Source: Mangrovihabitans endophyticus (lineage in GTDB: Bacteria > Actinomycetota > Actinomycetes > Mycobacteriales > Micromonosporaceae). Taken from it: 64,000 bases of DNA. How positions within the stretch are numbered: the first letter of the stretch is position 1; each line of letters begins with the position of its first letter. The notes below the pieces were generated by a model. It made no database searches and was not told where the DNA came from. It was given only the letters and a program-made list of their open reading frames with translations. Shown here piece after piece: positions 1 to 8,349 of the stretch. A program made the translations under genes and the position numbers. The stretch covers positions 120,363-184,362 of the forward strand of contig NZ_BMMX01000009.1 of NCBI RefSeq assembly GCF_014646155.1, in the 5' to 3' direction.

Positions 1-1
1 C

Positions 2-517
2 GCGGCGGGCGGCGCCTCCGGCGCCCTGTGGGGCAGCGGCCTGACCGAGGTGGCGGACGCGCTGCGCGAGGCGCCCGGCGGTGAGCCGCGGGCGGTCACC
101 CTGGCCCGGGGCCTGGAACGGGCCCGCGACTCGGTGATCCGGCTGGGCGGCAGCGTGCCGGGTGACAAGACGCTGGTGGACGCGCTGGATCCGTTCGTGA
201 CCCGGTTCGCCGCCGCGGCGACCGCCGGGAACCGCACCGCCGCGGCGTGGACCGAGGCGGCCACGGCGGCCACCCGGGCCGCCCAGGAGACCGCGCACCT
301 GCGCGCCCGGCGCGAGCTGGCGGCGCGGCTGGCCGACCGCAGCGTCGGCACCCGCGATCCGGGCGCGGTGTCGCTGGCCGCGTCGATGGAGGCGGCCGCG
401 CAGGCGCTGCGCGCCGAACAAACCGGCTCGGCCGGCTCGGCCGGTTCCGCCGGCTCGGCTAGCTCGGCCGGCTCGGCTAGCTCGGCCGGCGCGGCCGGAT
501 CGGAGGGTTCCGCGTGA
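2..517 (+). CDS. DhaL domain of a dihydroxyacetone/erythrulose kinase (C-terminal part)
   Basis: The gene enters from outside the window, so only about 171 C-terminal residues are visible. They carry DhaL-fold marks of the ATP-dependent dihydroxyacetone kinase family: GGASGALWG near the left edge (triose/ADP-binding Gly-rich loop), GDKTLVDALDP, and DPGAVSLAAS near the end. DhaL domains bind ADP-Mg and, fused or paired with DhaK, phosphorylate dihydroxyacetone or related ketotetroses. The C-terminus is a low-complexity Gly/Ala/Ser tail encoded by short GGCTCGGCC-type repeats. The stop overlaps the next start as GTGA, so it is translationally coupled to the RpiB-like isomerase; in mycobacteria such kinase-isomerase pairs act on D-erythrulose. 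Substrate here is inferred from that context. Confidence 0.85.
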   Translation, partial: AAGGASGALWGSGLTEVADALREAPGGEPRAVTLARGLERARDSVIRLGGSVPGDKTLVDALDPFVTRFAAAATAGNRTAAAWTEAATAATRAAQETAHLRARRELAARLADRSVGTRDPGAVSLAASMEAAAQALRAEQTGSAGSAGSAGSASSAGSASSAGAAGSEGSA

Positions 518-1002
518 GCGGGCAGCCGCAGCGCCGGCCGCTGCGCGTCGCGGTGGGCGCCGACGAGGCCGGGCTGGCGCTCAAGGACGCCCTGGCCGAC
601 CTGCTGCGCGGCGACGCGCGGGTGGCCGCGGTGCGGGACTTCGGTGTGCACGAGCCGGACGACCGTACGGCGTACCCGAACATCGGCCTGCTCGCGGCGC
701 AGGCGGTGGCCGACGGGCAGGCGGACCGCGCGCTGCTGGTGTGCGGCACCGGCATCGGCATGGCGATCACCGCCAACAAGGTGGCCGGGGTGCGCGCCAC
801 GGTGGCGCACGACGCGTACTCGGTGGAACGGTCGGTGCTGTCCAACAACTGCCAGGTGCTCGCCCTGGGCGCCCGCGTGGTCGGTACGGAACTGGCCAAG
901 CGGCTCGTCCGCGAATGGCTGGACCTGGAGTTCGACGACAGCTCCGCGTCGGCGCGCAAGGTGGAGGTGATCAGCCGGTACGAGTCAGGACGGCGCGCCT
1001 GA
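514..1002 (+). CDS. RpiB/LacAB-family sugar-phosphate isomerase (DerI-like)
   Basis: A 162-residue protein of the ribose-5-phosphate isomerase B family, which interconverts aldose and ketose phosphates in the cytoplasm. The N-terminal VAVGADEAG strand-loop and the family signature CGTGIGMAITANK (catalytic Cys near residue 78 in the anion-binding loop) are intact, as is the NNCQVLALGARVVG segment. Length matches the family. The GTG start overlaps the preceding DhaL stop by 4 bp (GTGA). Next to a DAK-type kinase, the likely substrate is D-erythrulose 4-phosphate rather than ribose 5-phosphate, as known for the mycobacterial erythritol/threitol pathway; this is inference from neighbours. Its 3' end overlaps the convergent FGGY kinase gene by 18 bp. 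Confidence 0.9.
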   Translation: MSGQPQRRPLRVAVGADEAGLALKDALADLLRGDARVAAVRDFGVHEPDDRTAYPNIGLLAAQAVADGQADRALLVCGTGIGMAITANKVAGVRATVAHDAYSVERSVLSNNCQVLALGARVVGTELAKRLVREWLDLEFDDSSASARKVEVISRYESGRRA

Positions 1003-2493
1003 GCCGGTCTCCTGCAGGTCGGCCAGCCGGTGCACCTGGGTGAGCGTGGCCGGGTACAGCTCGGTGAACGTCCGGTACAGCTCGTCGTAGACGCGCGAGT
1101 TGCCGGCGTGCGGGGTGACCACCTCGGCGATGCGCGTCCAGTCGGTGTCCGCGGGCACCGCGCCGGTGCCGATCGCCGCGAGCAGCGCGTCGCCGTAGCT
1201 GGCCCCGATGGTCTGCTCCGGCAAGAGCTGCTCGCGGCCGGTCACGTCGGTGACGATCTGGGTCCACAGCCCGCCCTGAGTGCCGCCGCCGACCGCGACC
1301 AGCCGCTTGGCCGGCCCGCCGCCGCTGTTGTCGATGAACTCCATGATCTGCCGGATGCCGTACGCGATGCCCTCGTACGCGCCGCGGAACAGGTGCCCGC
1401 GCCGGTGCCGCAGGGACAGGCCGGCGATCACGCCGCGGGCCCGCGGGTCGAAATGCGGGGTGCGCTCGCCGGCGAAGTAGGGGAGCACCACCAGGCCGTC
1501 CGAGCCGGGCGGCACCGCGGCCGCCTCGGTGACCAGGTCGGCGAAGTCGGCGCCGCCGGTCAGCTCCTGGATCCACCCGGTCAGGCTGCCGGAGGTGGCC
1601 ATGCCGGCGGCCAGCGTGAACGTGCCGGGTTCCACGCCCGCCGTGGTCCACAGCATCGGATGCGAGCGGAAGCCCTCCAGCGCCTGGACGAAGAACATGG
1701 TCGAGCCGTACATGAGCATCAGGTCGCCGGGCTGGCGCACCCCGGCGCTGAACGCCTCGGCCCAGGCGTCCACCGTGCCGGCGGCCACCGGTGTGCCGGC
1801 CGGGATGCCGGTCTGCCCGGCCGCCTCCGCGGTGACCGTGCCGACGATCTCAGAGGACCAGGCCAGGCGGGGCAGCGGCACCCCCGGGGCGACCTGCTCC
1901 GCCCAGTCGGTGTTCCAGGCGCCCCGGCGGATGTCGTACAGCGGGTCGCACTGGCTGGCGGTGTGGTGATCCAGCACGTACTCGCCGGTCAGCCGGGCCA
2001 CCGCGAAGGAATGGGAGTTGTACCACCCGGCGGTGCGTTCCCACACCTGCGGCTCGGTGCGCCGCAGCCACCGCAGCTTCGGGCCGACCGCCTGCGACGA
2101 CAGCGCCTTGCCGCCGTGCGCGAAGATCTCCTCGGCGCCGAACAGGGTGGTCAGTTCGTCGATCTCGGCGTGGGCCCGGCTGTCGATGCCGTACAGGATG
2201 GCGGGACGCAGCGGGCGCAGGCCGGCGTCGCAGGGCAGCAGGCACGGCCCGACGCCGCTGACGCACACCCCGGCGATCCGTCCGGCGCCGGCGGTCCGCT
2301 CGGACAGCTCGCGGGCCAGCGCCACCACGTCGGCCCACCACACCCGCTCGGCGTCCACCTCGGCCCAGCCCGGCCGGGGCAGATCCATGCCGTGCCGCCG
2401 GGCCGCGGTGGCGATCACCGCGCCGTCGGCGCCGGCCACCACCGCCTTGCTGCTGCTCGTCCCGACGTCGATGCCGAGGAACAGATCGCTCAT
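985..2493 (-). CDS. FGGY-family carbohydrate kinase
   Basis: About 502 residues, matching FGGY sugar kinases (xylulokinase/erythritol-kinase group), which phosphorylate a sugar or polyol with ATP. The N-terminus LFLGIDVGTSSSKAVV is the phosphate-1 actin-fold motif, PGWAEVD is the family's early loop, GTVDAW and MYGSTMFF lie in the central region, and VAVGGGTQGGLWTQIVTDV with the preceding SYGDAL-type region gives the C-terminal ATP fold. An upstream in-frame ATG exists at 2529, but ATG at 2493 sits 7 nt after a GAGGTGG ribosome site and fits the family start. It converges on the RpiB-like gene, so together with DhaL it forms a small polyol/tetrose catabolic island. Exact substrate cannot be read from the sequence. 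Confidence 0.9.
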   Translation of the reverse strand: MSDLFLGIDVGTSSSKAVVAGADGAVIATAARRHGMDLPRPGWAEVDAERVWWADVVALARELSERTAGAGRIAGVCVSGVGPCLLPCDAGLRPLRPAILYGIDSRAHAEIDELTTLFGAEEIFAHGGKALSSQAVGPKLRWLRRTEPQVWERTAGWYNSHSFAVARLTGEYVLDHHTASQCDPLYDIRRGAWNTDWAEQVAPGVPLPRLAWSSEIVGTVTAEAAGQTGIPAGTPVAAGTVDAWAEAFSAGVRQPGDLMLMYGSTMFFVQALEGFRSHPMLWTTAGVEPGTFTLAAGMATSGSLTGWIQELTGGADFADLVTEAAAVPPGSDGLVVLPYFAGERTPHFDPRARGVIAGLSLRHRRGHLFRGAYEGIAYGIRQIMEFIDNSGGGPAKRLVAVGGGTQGGLWTQIVTDVTGREQLLPEQTIGASYGDALLAAIGTGAVPADTDWTRIAEVVTPHAGNSRVYDELYRTFTELYPATLTQVHRLADLQETGSGAPS

Positions 2494-2530
2494 GGTCGGG
2501 CCACCTCGCGAGGGAAACGGAATTCTCACC

Positions 2531-3055
2531 CTAACCGGCGCCGGGCCCTCCCGCGATCACATCCCCGCCACCGCTGCGTGGCGCGTCCGGCCGCCATCCG
2601 AGCAGGGTGGTCCCGGTGCGGCGGGCACGCAGCGCCGCGTACATCCGCCGGCCGCCGTCGCGGAACAGCCGGGCCGCCGCCTCGCCGGGCTCCAGGAACC
2701 GGGCGTCCTCCAGTTCGTCCTCCTGGCGGCGCAGCGGCACGCCCGGGCCGAGGGTGCCGCCGTCGAACAGGAAATGCATGATCGGCCGGGTGCGCGGGCC
2801 GGCCGCCGGCAGCCAGTCGACCACCAGCAGGGCACCCAGATCCAGATCCAGGCCGACCTCCTCGCAGATCTCCCGCCGGGCGGCCTGCTCCGGGTTCTCC
2901 CCGGCGTCCATCGCGCCGCCGGGGAACGTCCAGTGCGGCGCATAGCCGGGCTTGACCAGCAGCACCCGGCCGGCGTGGTCGGTGATGAAACCGCCCGCGG
3001 CGCCGTGATGGACGGCCACCTGCTGCCAGTACTGCTCCGGTTCGATCCAGGCCAT
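2531..3055 (-). CDS. NUDIX hydrolase
   Basis: A 174-residue protein with a complete NUDIX box, GX5EX7REUXEEXGU, seen as GGAMDAGENPEQAARREICEE followed by VGL. Such enzymes hydrolyse nucleoside diphosphates linked to another moiety using Mg bound by the REXXEE glutamates. The N-terminal HHGAAGGFITDHAGRVLLV strand is typical for the fold. Substrate is not predictable. A GTG at 3076 would add seven residues, but ATG at 3055 lies 7 nt downstream of a TACATT -10 hexamer on the - strand, which fits a leaderless transcript starting at the ATG. It lies 37 bp upstream of the FGGY kinase start on the same strand and could be cotranscribed. Confidence 0.88.
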   Translation of the reverse strand: MAWIEPEQYWQQVAVHHGAAGGFITDHAGRVLLVKPGYAPHWTFPGGAMDAGENPEQAARREICEEVGLDLDLGALLVVDWLPAAGPRTRPIMHFLFDGGTLGPGVPLRRQEDELEDARFLEPGEAAARLFRDGGRRMYAALRARRTGTTLLGWRPDAPRSGGGDVIAGGPGAG

Positions 3056-3062
3056 GCCCGCC

Positions 3063-3068
3063 AATGTA
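3063..3068 (-). promoter_or_regulatory. -10 element of a leaderless promoter for the NUDIX gene
   Basis: Read on the - strand, TACATT is followed by seven bases and then the ATG at 3055, placing the expected transcription start at or next to the start codon. No purine-rich ribosome site precedes this ATG. Confidence 0.45.
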
Positions 3069-3164
3069 GGCGGCACGTACAGGCATCACACAGCGGGCAC
3101 ACCGCCGCCGGACAAGCTGCCGGGTCATCGTCGAGACAACCGCGCAGCGAATCGAGGTGTCGAC

Positions 3165-4142
3165 ATGACCGACACGATGACCCGGCCCCGCGCCTGTTCC
3201 TCCGCCGTGCCCGGGGCGCCTGGCAGCCCGCCGCCGGAGGACGTGCCGCCGTCCCCGCCGCCGTCCGGGCTGCCCGCGCCGGGCGGCGGCGACCGGCGCT
3301 GGCCGCGGCGGGTTGCCGGCGGGGCTCTGGTGCTGGCCCTGATCGCCGGGGGCGGCACGGCCGGCGGGGTGCTCGCCGACCACTATCTGAGCGGCCGCGA
3401 CACGCCGTCCGCCGCGGCGGTGGGGACCACCGCCGCGGTCACCGAGGACGCGGACCTGGCGAAGGTGGCCGCCGCGGTGGAACCGAGCATCGTGACGGTC
3501 ACCGTGGACGGCGCCCGCTCGTCGGTGCTCGGCTCCGGGGTGATCCTCACCTCGACCGGGCTGGTGGTGACGAACAACCACGTCATCGACGCCACCGGCA
3601 CGGTGCGCGTGCGGCTGTCCGACGGGCGTACCGTGCCGGCCACGGTGGTCGCCGCCGACCCCACCCACGATCTGGCGCTGGTGCAGGCGCAGGGGGTGTC
3701 CGGGCTGACGCCCGCGACGTTCGGCACCGGCGACAGCGTCGCGGTCGGCGACACGGTGCTGGCCTTCGGAGCGCCGCTGGGGCTGGAGGGAACCGTCACG
3801 TCGGGCATCGTGTCGGCCACCGACCGCACGGTGTCCGCGGGCGATGCGGGCTCCGGCGCGGCGAACGGCGGCGGTGACGGATCGTCCGGCGGTGACGGAT
3901 CGTCCGGCGGCTACGGATCGTCCGGCTCGGGTGAGCGGCTGACCGGGCTGCTGCAGACCGACGCGGCGATCAACGAGGGCAACTCCGGCGGCGCCCTGGT
4001 GGACCTGTCCGGTCACGTGATCGGCATCAACGTGGCGATCGCCACCGCCGGCGGCAGCACCGGCAACATCGGCGTCGGCTTCGCCATCCCGGCGGACACG
4101 GTCACCGCGGTGGTCAAGCAGTTGCAGTCGCAGGTGCGCTGA
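3165..4142 (+). CDS. Membrane-anchored trypsin-like (S1C, HtrA-type) serine protease without PDZ
   Basis: A 325-residue protein: Pro-rich cytoplasmic tail (1-45), one transmembrane helix (about 50-72, GGALVLALIAGGGTAGGVLA), then a chymotrypsin-fold domain outside the membrane. The triad is visible: His in TNNHVID, Asp in THDLALV, Ser in NEGNSGGAL. A loop between the barrels holds a tandem GDGSSGG-type insert. The protein ends right after the protease domain, with no PDZ domain, unlike most actinobacterial HtrA/PepD proteins. ATG at 3165 is chosen because GAGGTG lies 5 nt upstream; a longer ORF to 3054 lacks a ribosome site. Likely role is extracytoplasmic protein quality control or processing. 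Its 3' end overlaps the remnant on the other strand. Confidence 0.9.
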   Translation: MTDTMTRPRACSSAVPGAPGSPPPEDVPPSPPPSGLPAPGGGDRRWPRRVAGGALVLALIAGGGTAGGVLADHYLSGRDTPSAAAVGTTAAVTEDADLAKVAAAVEPSIVTVTVDGARSSVLGSGVILTSTGLVVTNNHVIDATGTVRVRLSDGRTVPATVVAADPTHDLALVQAQGVSGLTPATFGTGDSVAVGDTVLAFGAPLGLEGTVTSGIVSATDRTVSAGDAGSGAANGGGDGSSGGDGSSGGYGSSGSGERLTGLLQTDAAINEGNSGGALVDLSGHVIGINVAIATAGGSTGNIGVGFAIPADTVTAVVKQLQSQVR

Positions 4143-4748
4143 ACCACCGGGTGAGGGCGGTGCGCAGGGCGGCGGCCGGTTCGCCCTCGCGCCACGCCAC
4201 GTAACAGTCGGGCCGCAGCAGCATCGCCGGGCCGGCCCCCGGGGCGGCGACCGCGTCCACCCGGTCGCGCCACCCGGCGGCCACCTCGTCCAGGCCGTCG
4301 CCGGGACGGTGCAGCAGCAGCGGACGGCCGGTGCGGGTCAGCTCGGCCAGCCGGGTGCCGTCGTGCAGGGTGACGTCCGGCGCCCACCCGCCGACACCGT
4401 CGTACGCGAGGTCGGCGCCGGCGATCAGGCCGGCGATCCGCCGCAGCGTGCTGGTGTCCTCCAGCATCTCGCCGAACAGCGTCCGCAGGGCCGTGACCCG
4501 CGGTCCCGGGCCGACCAGCATGCCCTGCGCCTGGGTGTGCATGATCACCCGCAGGCCGACCGGGCGGCGCTCGCTCTGATAGGTGTCCAGCAGGCCCGCG
4601 GGCGAGCGGCCGCGCACCTGCGCGGCCAGCTTCCAGCCCAGGTTCACCGCGTCCCTGCAGACCGAGGTTGAGTCCCGGACCGCCGATCGCCGAGTGCACG
4701 CTGAGCAGGGTGCGCCCGTCCGGAAGCAAAAGTTGCGGGCCACGCATA
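4114..4748 (-). pseudogene. Decayed FAD-dependent aromatic monooxygenase, C-terminal remnant
   Basis: Reading the - strand gives the C-terminal half of a PheA/TfdB-like flavin monooxygenase: DGRTLL..HSAIGGPGLNLGLQ, then DAVNLGWKLAA, LLDTYQSERRPVG and the terminal GWAPDVTLHDG..RPLLLH module. The GLNLGLQ and DAVNLGWKLAA parts are in different frames: one extra G in the CAGGGACGCG stretch near 4657-4664 breaks the frame (intact relatives read CAGGACGCG). The usual AGDAAH FAD motif is missing before HSAIGG, and the whole N-terminal FAD fold is absent; homology stops at the perfect hairpin at 4729-4768. All three defects indicate a pseudogene. Its last bases overlap the protease gene. Confidence 0.75.
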
Positions 4749-4768
4749 GATGCGTGGCCCGCAACTTT
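4729..4768 (-). terminator. Perfect 19-bp hairpin after the fused ABC exporter gene
   Basis: Two 19-base arms (AAAGTTGCGGGCCACGCAT and its exact complement) are separated by two bases. On the - strand it begins 1 bp after the exporter stop and is followed by TTTTGCTT, so it fits an intrinsic terminator for that gene. On the + strand it is followed by CTC, so termination there is less likely. It also marks the breakpoint of the monooxygenase remnant. Confidence 0.75.
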
Positions 4769-4769
4769 C

Positions 4770-7700
4770 TCAGCCGGCCAGGTGACCCCAGCGGTTCTCC
4801 AACTCCGCCCAGCCGCCCTGCGCGGCCACCCGGCCGTCGATCAGCACCAGCACATGATCGGCCTGCACCAGCGCGGCGCGCTTGGAGGTGGAACCCACCA
4901 CCGTGACGCCGTGATCGCGCAGCGCCCGCCACAACTCCAGCTCGGTGGTGACGTCCAGCGCCGAGGACACGTCGTCGGCGATCAGCAGTTCGGTGCGCGG
5001 CGCCAGCGCCCGGGCCAGCGCCAGCCGTTGTAGCTGGCCGCCGGACAGCCGGGTGCCCTTGTGCCCGATGAGCAGTTGCAGGCCACCGCCCGCGGCGGCC
5101 AGATCGTGCTCAAGCTGCGCGGTGGACACCGCACCGGCGGCGTCCACCGGGTGCCCCAGCGCGATGTTGTCCGACACCGTGCCGGACAGCACCCGCGGGA
5201 GCTGCGCGACATACCCCACCTGGTTGGGCCGCAGGAACAGCTCGGGCTGGTCCACCGGGTCGCCGTTCCACCACAGATCCCCGGTGTGGTGCACGATCCC
5301 GGCCAGGGCGCGCAGCAACGACGACTTGCCCGCGCCCACCGGACCGGTCACCAGCACCAGCCTGCCCCGGTCCACCACCAGGTCGACGTCGCGCACGCCC
5401 ACGGTGCCGTCCTCGTGCACCGCGTTGAACCCGGCCAGCTCCAGCCGGTGCAACGGCTTGCGGGCCGCGGTCGGCGGTGCCGGCGCGGTGCCCGCGCTGA
5501 GGTCCACCCCGGCGACCGGCGCGGAGTACTCCGCCGTGCCGGTCATCGCGACCGTGCGGCGCGTCCAGACCCGCGCCGACGGGAAGTGCGACACCAGCGA
5601 CGCCGTGGTCCACGCGAACCACCGCGCCGCGCCCAGGGTGGCCACCGCGATCAGGGTGGCCGCCGCGGACAGGTGCCCGGCCAGGTACATCGCCCACGCG
5701 GCGATCGGCAGCAGGCCGCTGACCACCGAGGGGGTCGAGCGCGCCCACACCTGGATGGCGATCTCCCGGCGCTGCCGGTCGCTGCGCACCCGGTCCAGCG
5801 TCGCCAGGTGCGCCAGCACCGGCTCGGTCGCCCCGGCCAGCTTCACCGTCCGCGCCGCGGTCAGCGACGACACCAGCGCGGTCGCGAACGCGGCGCGGGC
5901 GGCCACGGTGCGGCGTGCGGCCCGCTCCAGCCGGGGGCCGAACACGGTGGCCGCCAGGCCGGACACCACCATCGTGCCGACGAAGAACAGCGCCGGCACC
6001 GGCGAACCGGACGTCCACGTCATCGTCACGATCATCACGATGCTGATGCTGGTGTCGATCAGGTTGTCGGCGAGCATCACCACCCGCTCGGTGTCGCCGC
6101 CCTGCGCGACCACCTCCGCCGGGGTGTGCTTGCTGATCCGGCGCGGCCCGATCTGGCCGTGCAACAACCGCAGGCTGATCCGCAGCATCTGGCGCACCCA
6201 CCACTCCGGGAACCAGGCGCCGGTGTAGTACAGCGACGGGATCGCGACGAGCAGTCCGGCCGCGATGCCGAACGCCGGATACCACGGCTCGCCGGAGCCG
6301 TCCACCACGTCGGCCCACAGCAGCGGCAGGATCGCGCCGTCCAGGCCGAGCAGCACCAGCACCACGAACAGGGCGACCGCGCCCATGCCGAACCGCGCGT
6401 CGTTGGTGGCCAGCCGCGCGATCTCCCGCATGGTGCGGGCGGGTGGCGCCGGCGGCAGCGGCGGCGGGTCGGCCATCACCGTCGCTCGCGCCCCCACCAC
6501 CGCGCCCGCCGGCCCGGCCTCCTCGGGCAGCCGCACGTCCCGCTCGGCGAGCAGCACCCCGCCGGTCGCGGACTGCGGGGTCCGTCCCGGTGCGACACCG
6601 CTGGCCAGCAGCTCGCGGAAACGCCGGGACTCGCGCAGCGGCCCGGCCTCCACCAGCGCCCCGTCGCCGAGCACGATCACCTCGTCGCAGCGCTGCACCG
6701 ACGACAGGCGGTGCGCCACGATCACCCCGATGCGCCCGCGCAGCAGGCGATCGGTGGCCCGCTGCACCCAGCCCTCGGTGACCGGATCCATCCGCGCGGT
6801 GGCCTCGTCGAGGATCACCACGTGCGGGTCGCGCACCAGGATGCGGGCGAAGGCCACGAGCTGTTCCTGGCCCGCGGACAACTTGTGGCCACCCTCGCCG
6901 AGCCGGGTGTCGATGCCCTCGGGCAGAGCGGCCACCCAGCCCCGCAGGCCCAGCTCGTCCACCGCGGACGCGGCGCGCGGCAGCAGATCGGGGTCGAACA
7001 GCGCGATGTTCTCGGCCAGCGTGCCGGCCAGGATCTCGGTGCGTTGCGGCACGATCGAGGTGAACCGGCGCAGGCCCTCCACGGCCAGGTCGTTGATGTC
7101 GGCGCCGGCGAAGAACACGGTGCCGCGCGGCACCTCCACCGACCGGGTCAGCACCTTCGCCAGCGTCGACTTGCCCGAGCCGGTGCGCCCGATCAGCGCG
7201 TACGAGCGGCCCCGCTCGAACCTCAGGTCGAGGTCCCGCAGGGCGGGCGGGCGGCCGGAGTCGGACTGGCCGTACCGGAACGTGAGACCGCGGATCACGA
7301 TGTCGCCGGCCCGCGGCGGCGCCCCCGCGGTGGGCTCCTGCGGCACGTTCCGCAGCAACTGCACCCGCGACCACGCGCCCAGCGCGTTCTGCAGCTCCGG
7401 CACCATCCGGGTGACATGTTCCAGGGTGCCGCCGAAGCCGAGCGCCAGCAGCCACACCGCGGTCAGCCGCGCCCCGTCGATGTGCCCGCCGGCCAGCGCC
7501 CAGACGCCGATCAGCACCAGCGCGGCGATCAGCACCCGGGTGATGGCGCCCGCGGACATGGTCACCCGCGCCGACATCCGCCACACCCGGCGGCCACGCC
7601 GCAGCACCTCGGCGGCACGCCGGGCGAACAGCGCCCGCACGTACGGCGCGGCCAGGCTGGTCCGCACGTCATCCTGGCCGTGGATGGCCTCCTCCATCGC

Positions 7701-8255
7701 GGCGGCCATGTCGGACCAGGCCTCCTCCTCGCTGATCCGCGCCGGGGAGATGCGCCGCACCGGCCCGCTCATGGTCACGTAGAGCAGCCAGCTCACCGCC
7801 ACCATGCCGAGCCCGGCGGGCCACCAGACGGCGAACGCGGTGATGATCGACCAGGTGGCCACCGCCAGCGACTGGACGATCCGCACCCCTCCGCCGCGCA
7901 GCTCGGCGCCCACCTGGTAGACGTCGCTGTCGATGCGGTCCAGCAGCTCACCGACCGGGGTGTTCTCCAGCGACGGCAGGTCCTGCCCGAAGGCCACCCG
8001 GTTGAGCCCGCGGCGGGCGTGCGCGGCCCAGTCGGCGGTCAGCCGGGCGGCGAGCAGCCCGACCGCGACGTCGCTGAGCACCGCGGCGACCAGGGCCGCC
8101 GCCAGCACCGCGAACAACGGCGCCGACCGGTGCACCAGCACCGCGCCGGCCAGCGCCAGCGCGCCCGCCTGCCCGGCCGCGCCCAGCACGATGAGTGCCA
8201 GGGCCAGGCCGGTGCGGCGTCTGGACGTGACCCAGAGATCGCGGAACAGACGCAT
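4770..8255 (-). CDS. Fused full-length ABC exporter (TMD-NBD-TMD-NBD)
   Basis: At 1161 residues this is two half-exporters in one chain. TMD1 spans about 15-290. NBD1 has Walker A GRTGSGKST (356-364), a variant signature LSAGQ (459-463), Walker B VVILDEAT with catalytic Glu, and H-loop VAHRL (His515). TMD2 spans about 610-890. NBD2 has Walker A GPVGAGKSS (971-979) and a canonical LSGGQ (1070-1074), but its Walker B reads LLIADDVSS, with Asp at the catalytic Glu position, and the H-loop His is replaced (VVGSTSK). So one ATP site (NBD1 Walker plus NBD2 LSGGQ) is consensus and the other degenerate, as in asymmetric heterodimeric exporters. Substrate unknown; lipid, peptide or drug export possible. 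ATG at 8255 follows GAGGA. Confidence 0.93.
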   Translation of the reverse strand: MRLFRDLWVTSRRRTGLALALIVLGAAGQAGALALAGAVLVHRSAPLFAVLAAALVAAVLSDVAVGLLAARLTADWAAHARRGLNRVAFGQDLPSLENTPVGELLDRIDSDVYQVGAELRGGGVRIVQSLAVATWSIITAFAVWWPAGLGMVAVSWLLYVTMSGPVRRISPARISEEEAWSDMAAAMEEAIHGQDDVRTSLAAPYVRALFARRAAEVLRRGRRVWRMSARVTMSAGAITRVLIAALVLIGVWALAGGHIDGARLTAVWLLALGFGGTLEHVTRMVPELQNALGAWSRVQLLRNVPQEPTAGAPPRAGDIVIRGLTFRYGQSDSGRPPALRDLDLRFERGRSYALIGRTGSGKSTLAKVLTRSVEVPRGTVFFAGADINDLAVEGLRRFTSIVPQRTEILAGTLAENIALFDPDLLPRAASAVDELGLRGWVAALPEGIDTRLGEGGHKLSAGQEQLVAFARILVRDPHVVILDEATARMDPVTEGWVQRATDRLLRGRIGVIVAHRLSSVQRCDEVIVLGDGALVEAGPLRESRRFRELLASGVAPGRTPQSATGGVLLAERDVRLPEEAGPAGAVVGARATVMADPPPLPPAPPARTMREIARLATNDARFGMGAVALFVVLVLLGLDGAILPLLWADVVDGSGEPWYPAFGIAAGLLVAIPSLYYTGAWFPEWWVRQMLRISLRLLHGQIGPRRISKHTPAEVVAQGGDTERVVMLADNLIDTSISIVMIVTMTWTSGSPVPALFFVGTMVVSGLAATVFGPRLERAARRTVAARAAFATALVSSLTAARTVKLAGATEPVLAHLATLDRVRSDRQRREIAIQVWARSTPSVVSGLLPIAAWAMYLAGHLSAAATLIAVATLGAARWFAWTTASLVSHFPSARVWTRRTVAMTGTAEYSAPVAGVDLSAGTAPAPPTAARKPLHRLELAGFNAVHEDGTVGVRDVDLVVDRGRLVLVTGPVGAGKSSLLRALAGIVHHTGDLWWNGDPVDQPELFLRPNQVGYVAQLPRVLSGTVSDNIALGHPVDAAGAVSTAQLEHDLAAAGGGLQLLIGHKGTRLSGGQLQRLALARALAPRTELLIADDVSSALDVTTELELWRALRDHGVTVVGSTSKRAALVQADHVLVLIDGRVAAQGGWAELENRWGHLAG

Positions 8256-8349
8256 CGGAAGTCCTCACGGCAGGGGGGCGGTACCCCCATCCTCCGTACG
8301 CCGGCACGTCCGCTCAATCCAATTTCGTCGCTGTTCGGTGCCATCCACG

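Noticed and set aside
1030..3877. Long + strand frames over the FGGY kinase and NUDIX genes
   Set aside because: Composition is typical of GC-rich antisense frames; no motif, no ribosome site, and the opposite strand has recognised families.
8256..8349. GGGGGCGGTACCCCC as a terminator before the exporter
   Set aside because: The stem is only five base pairs with no T tract; it is more likely part of the leader.
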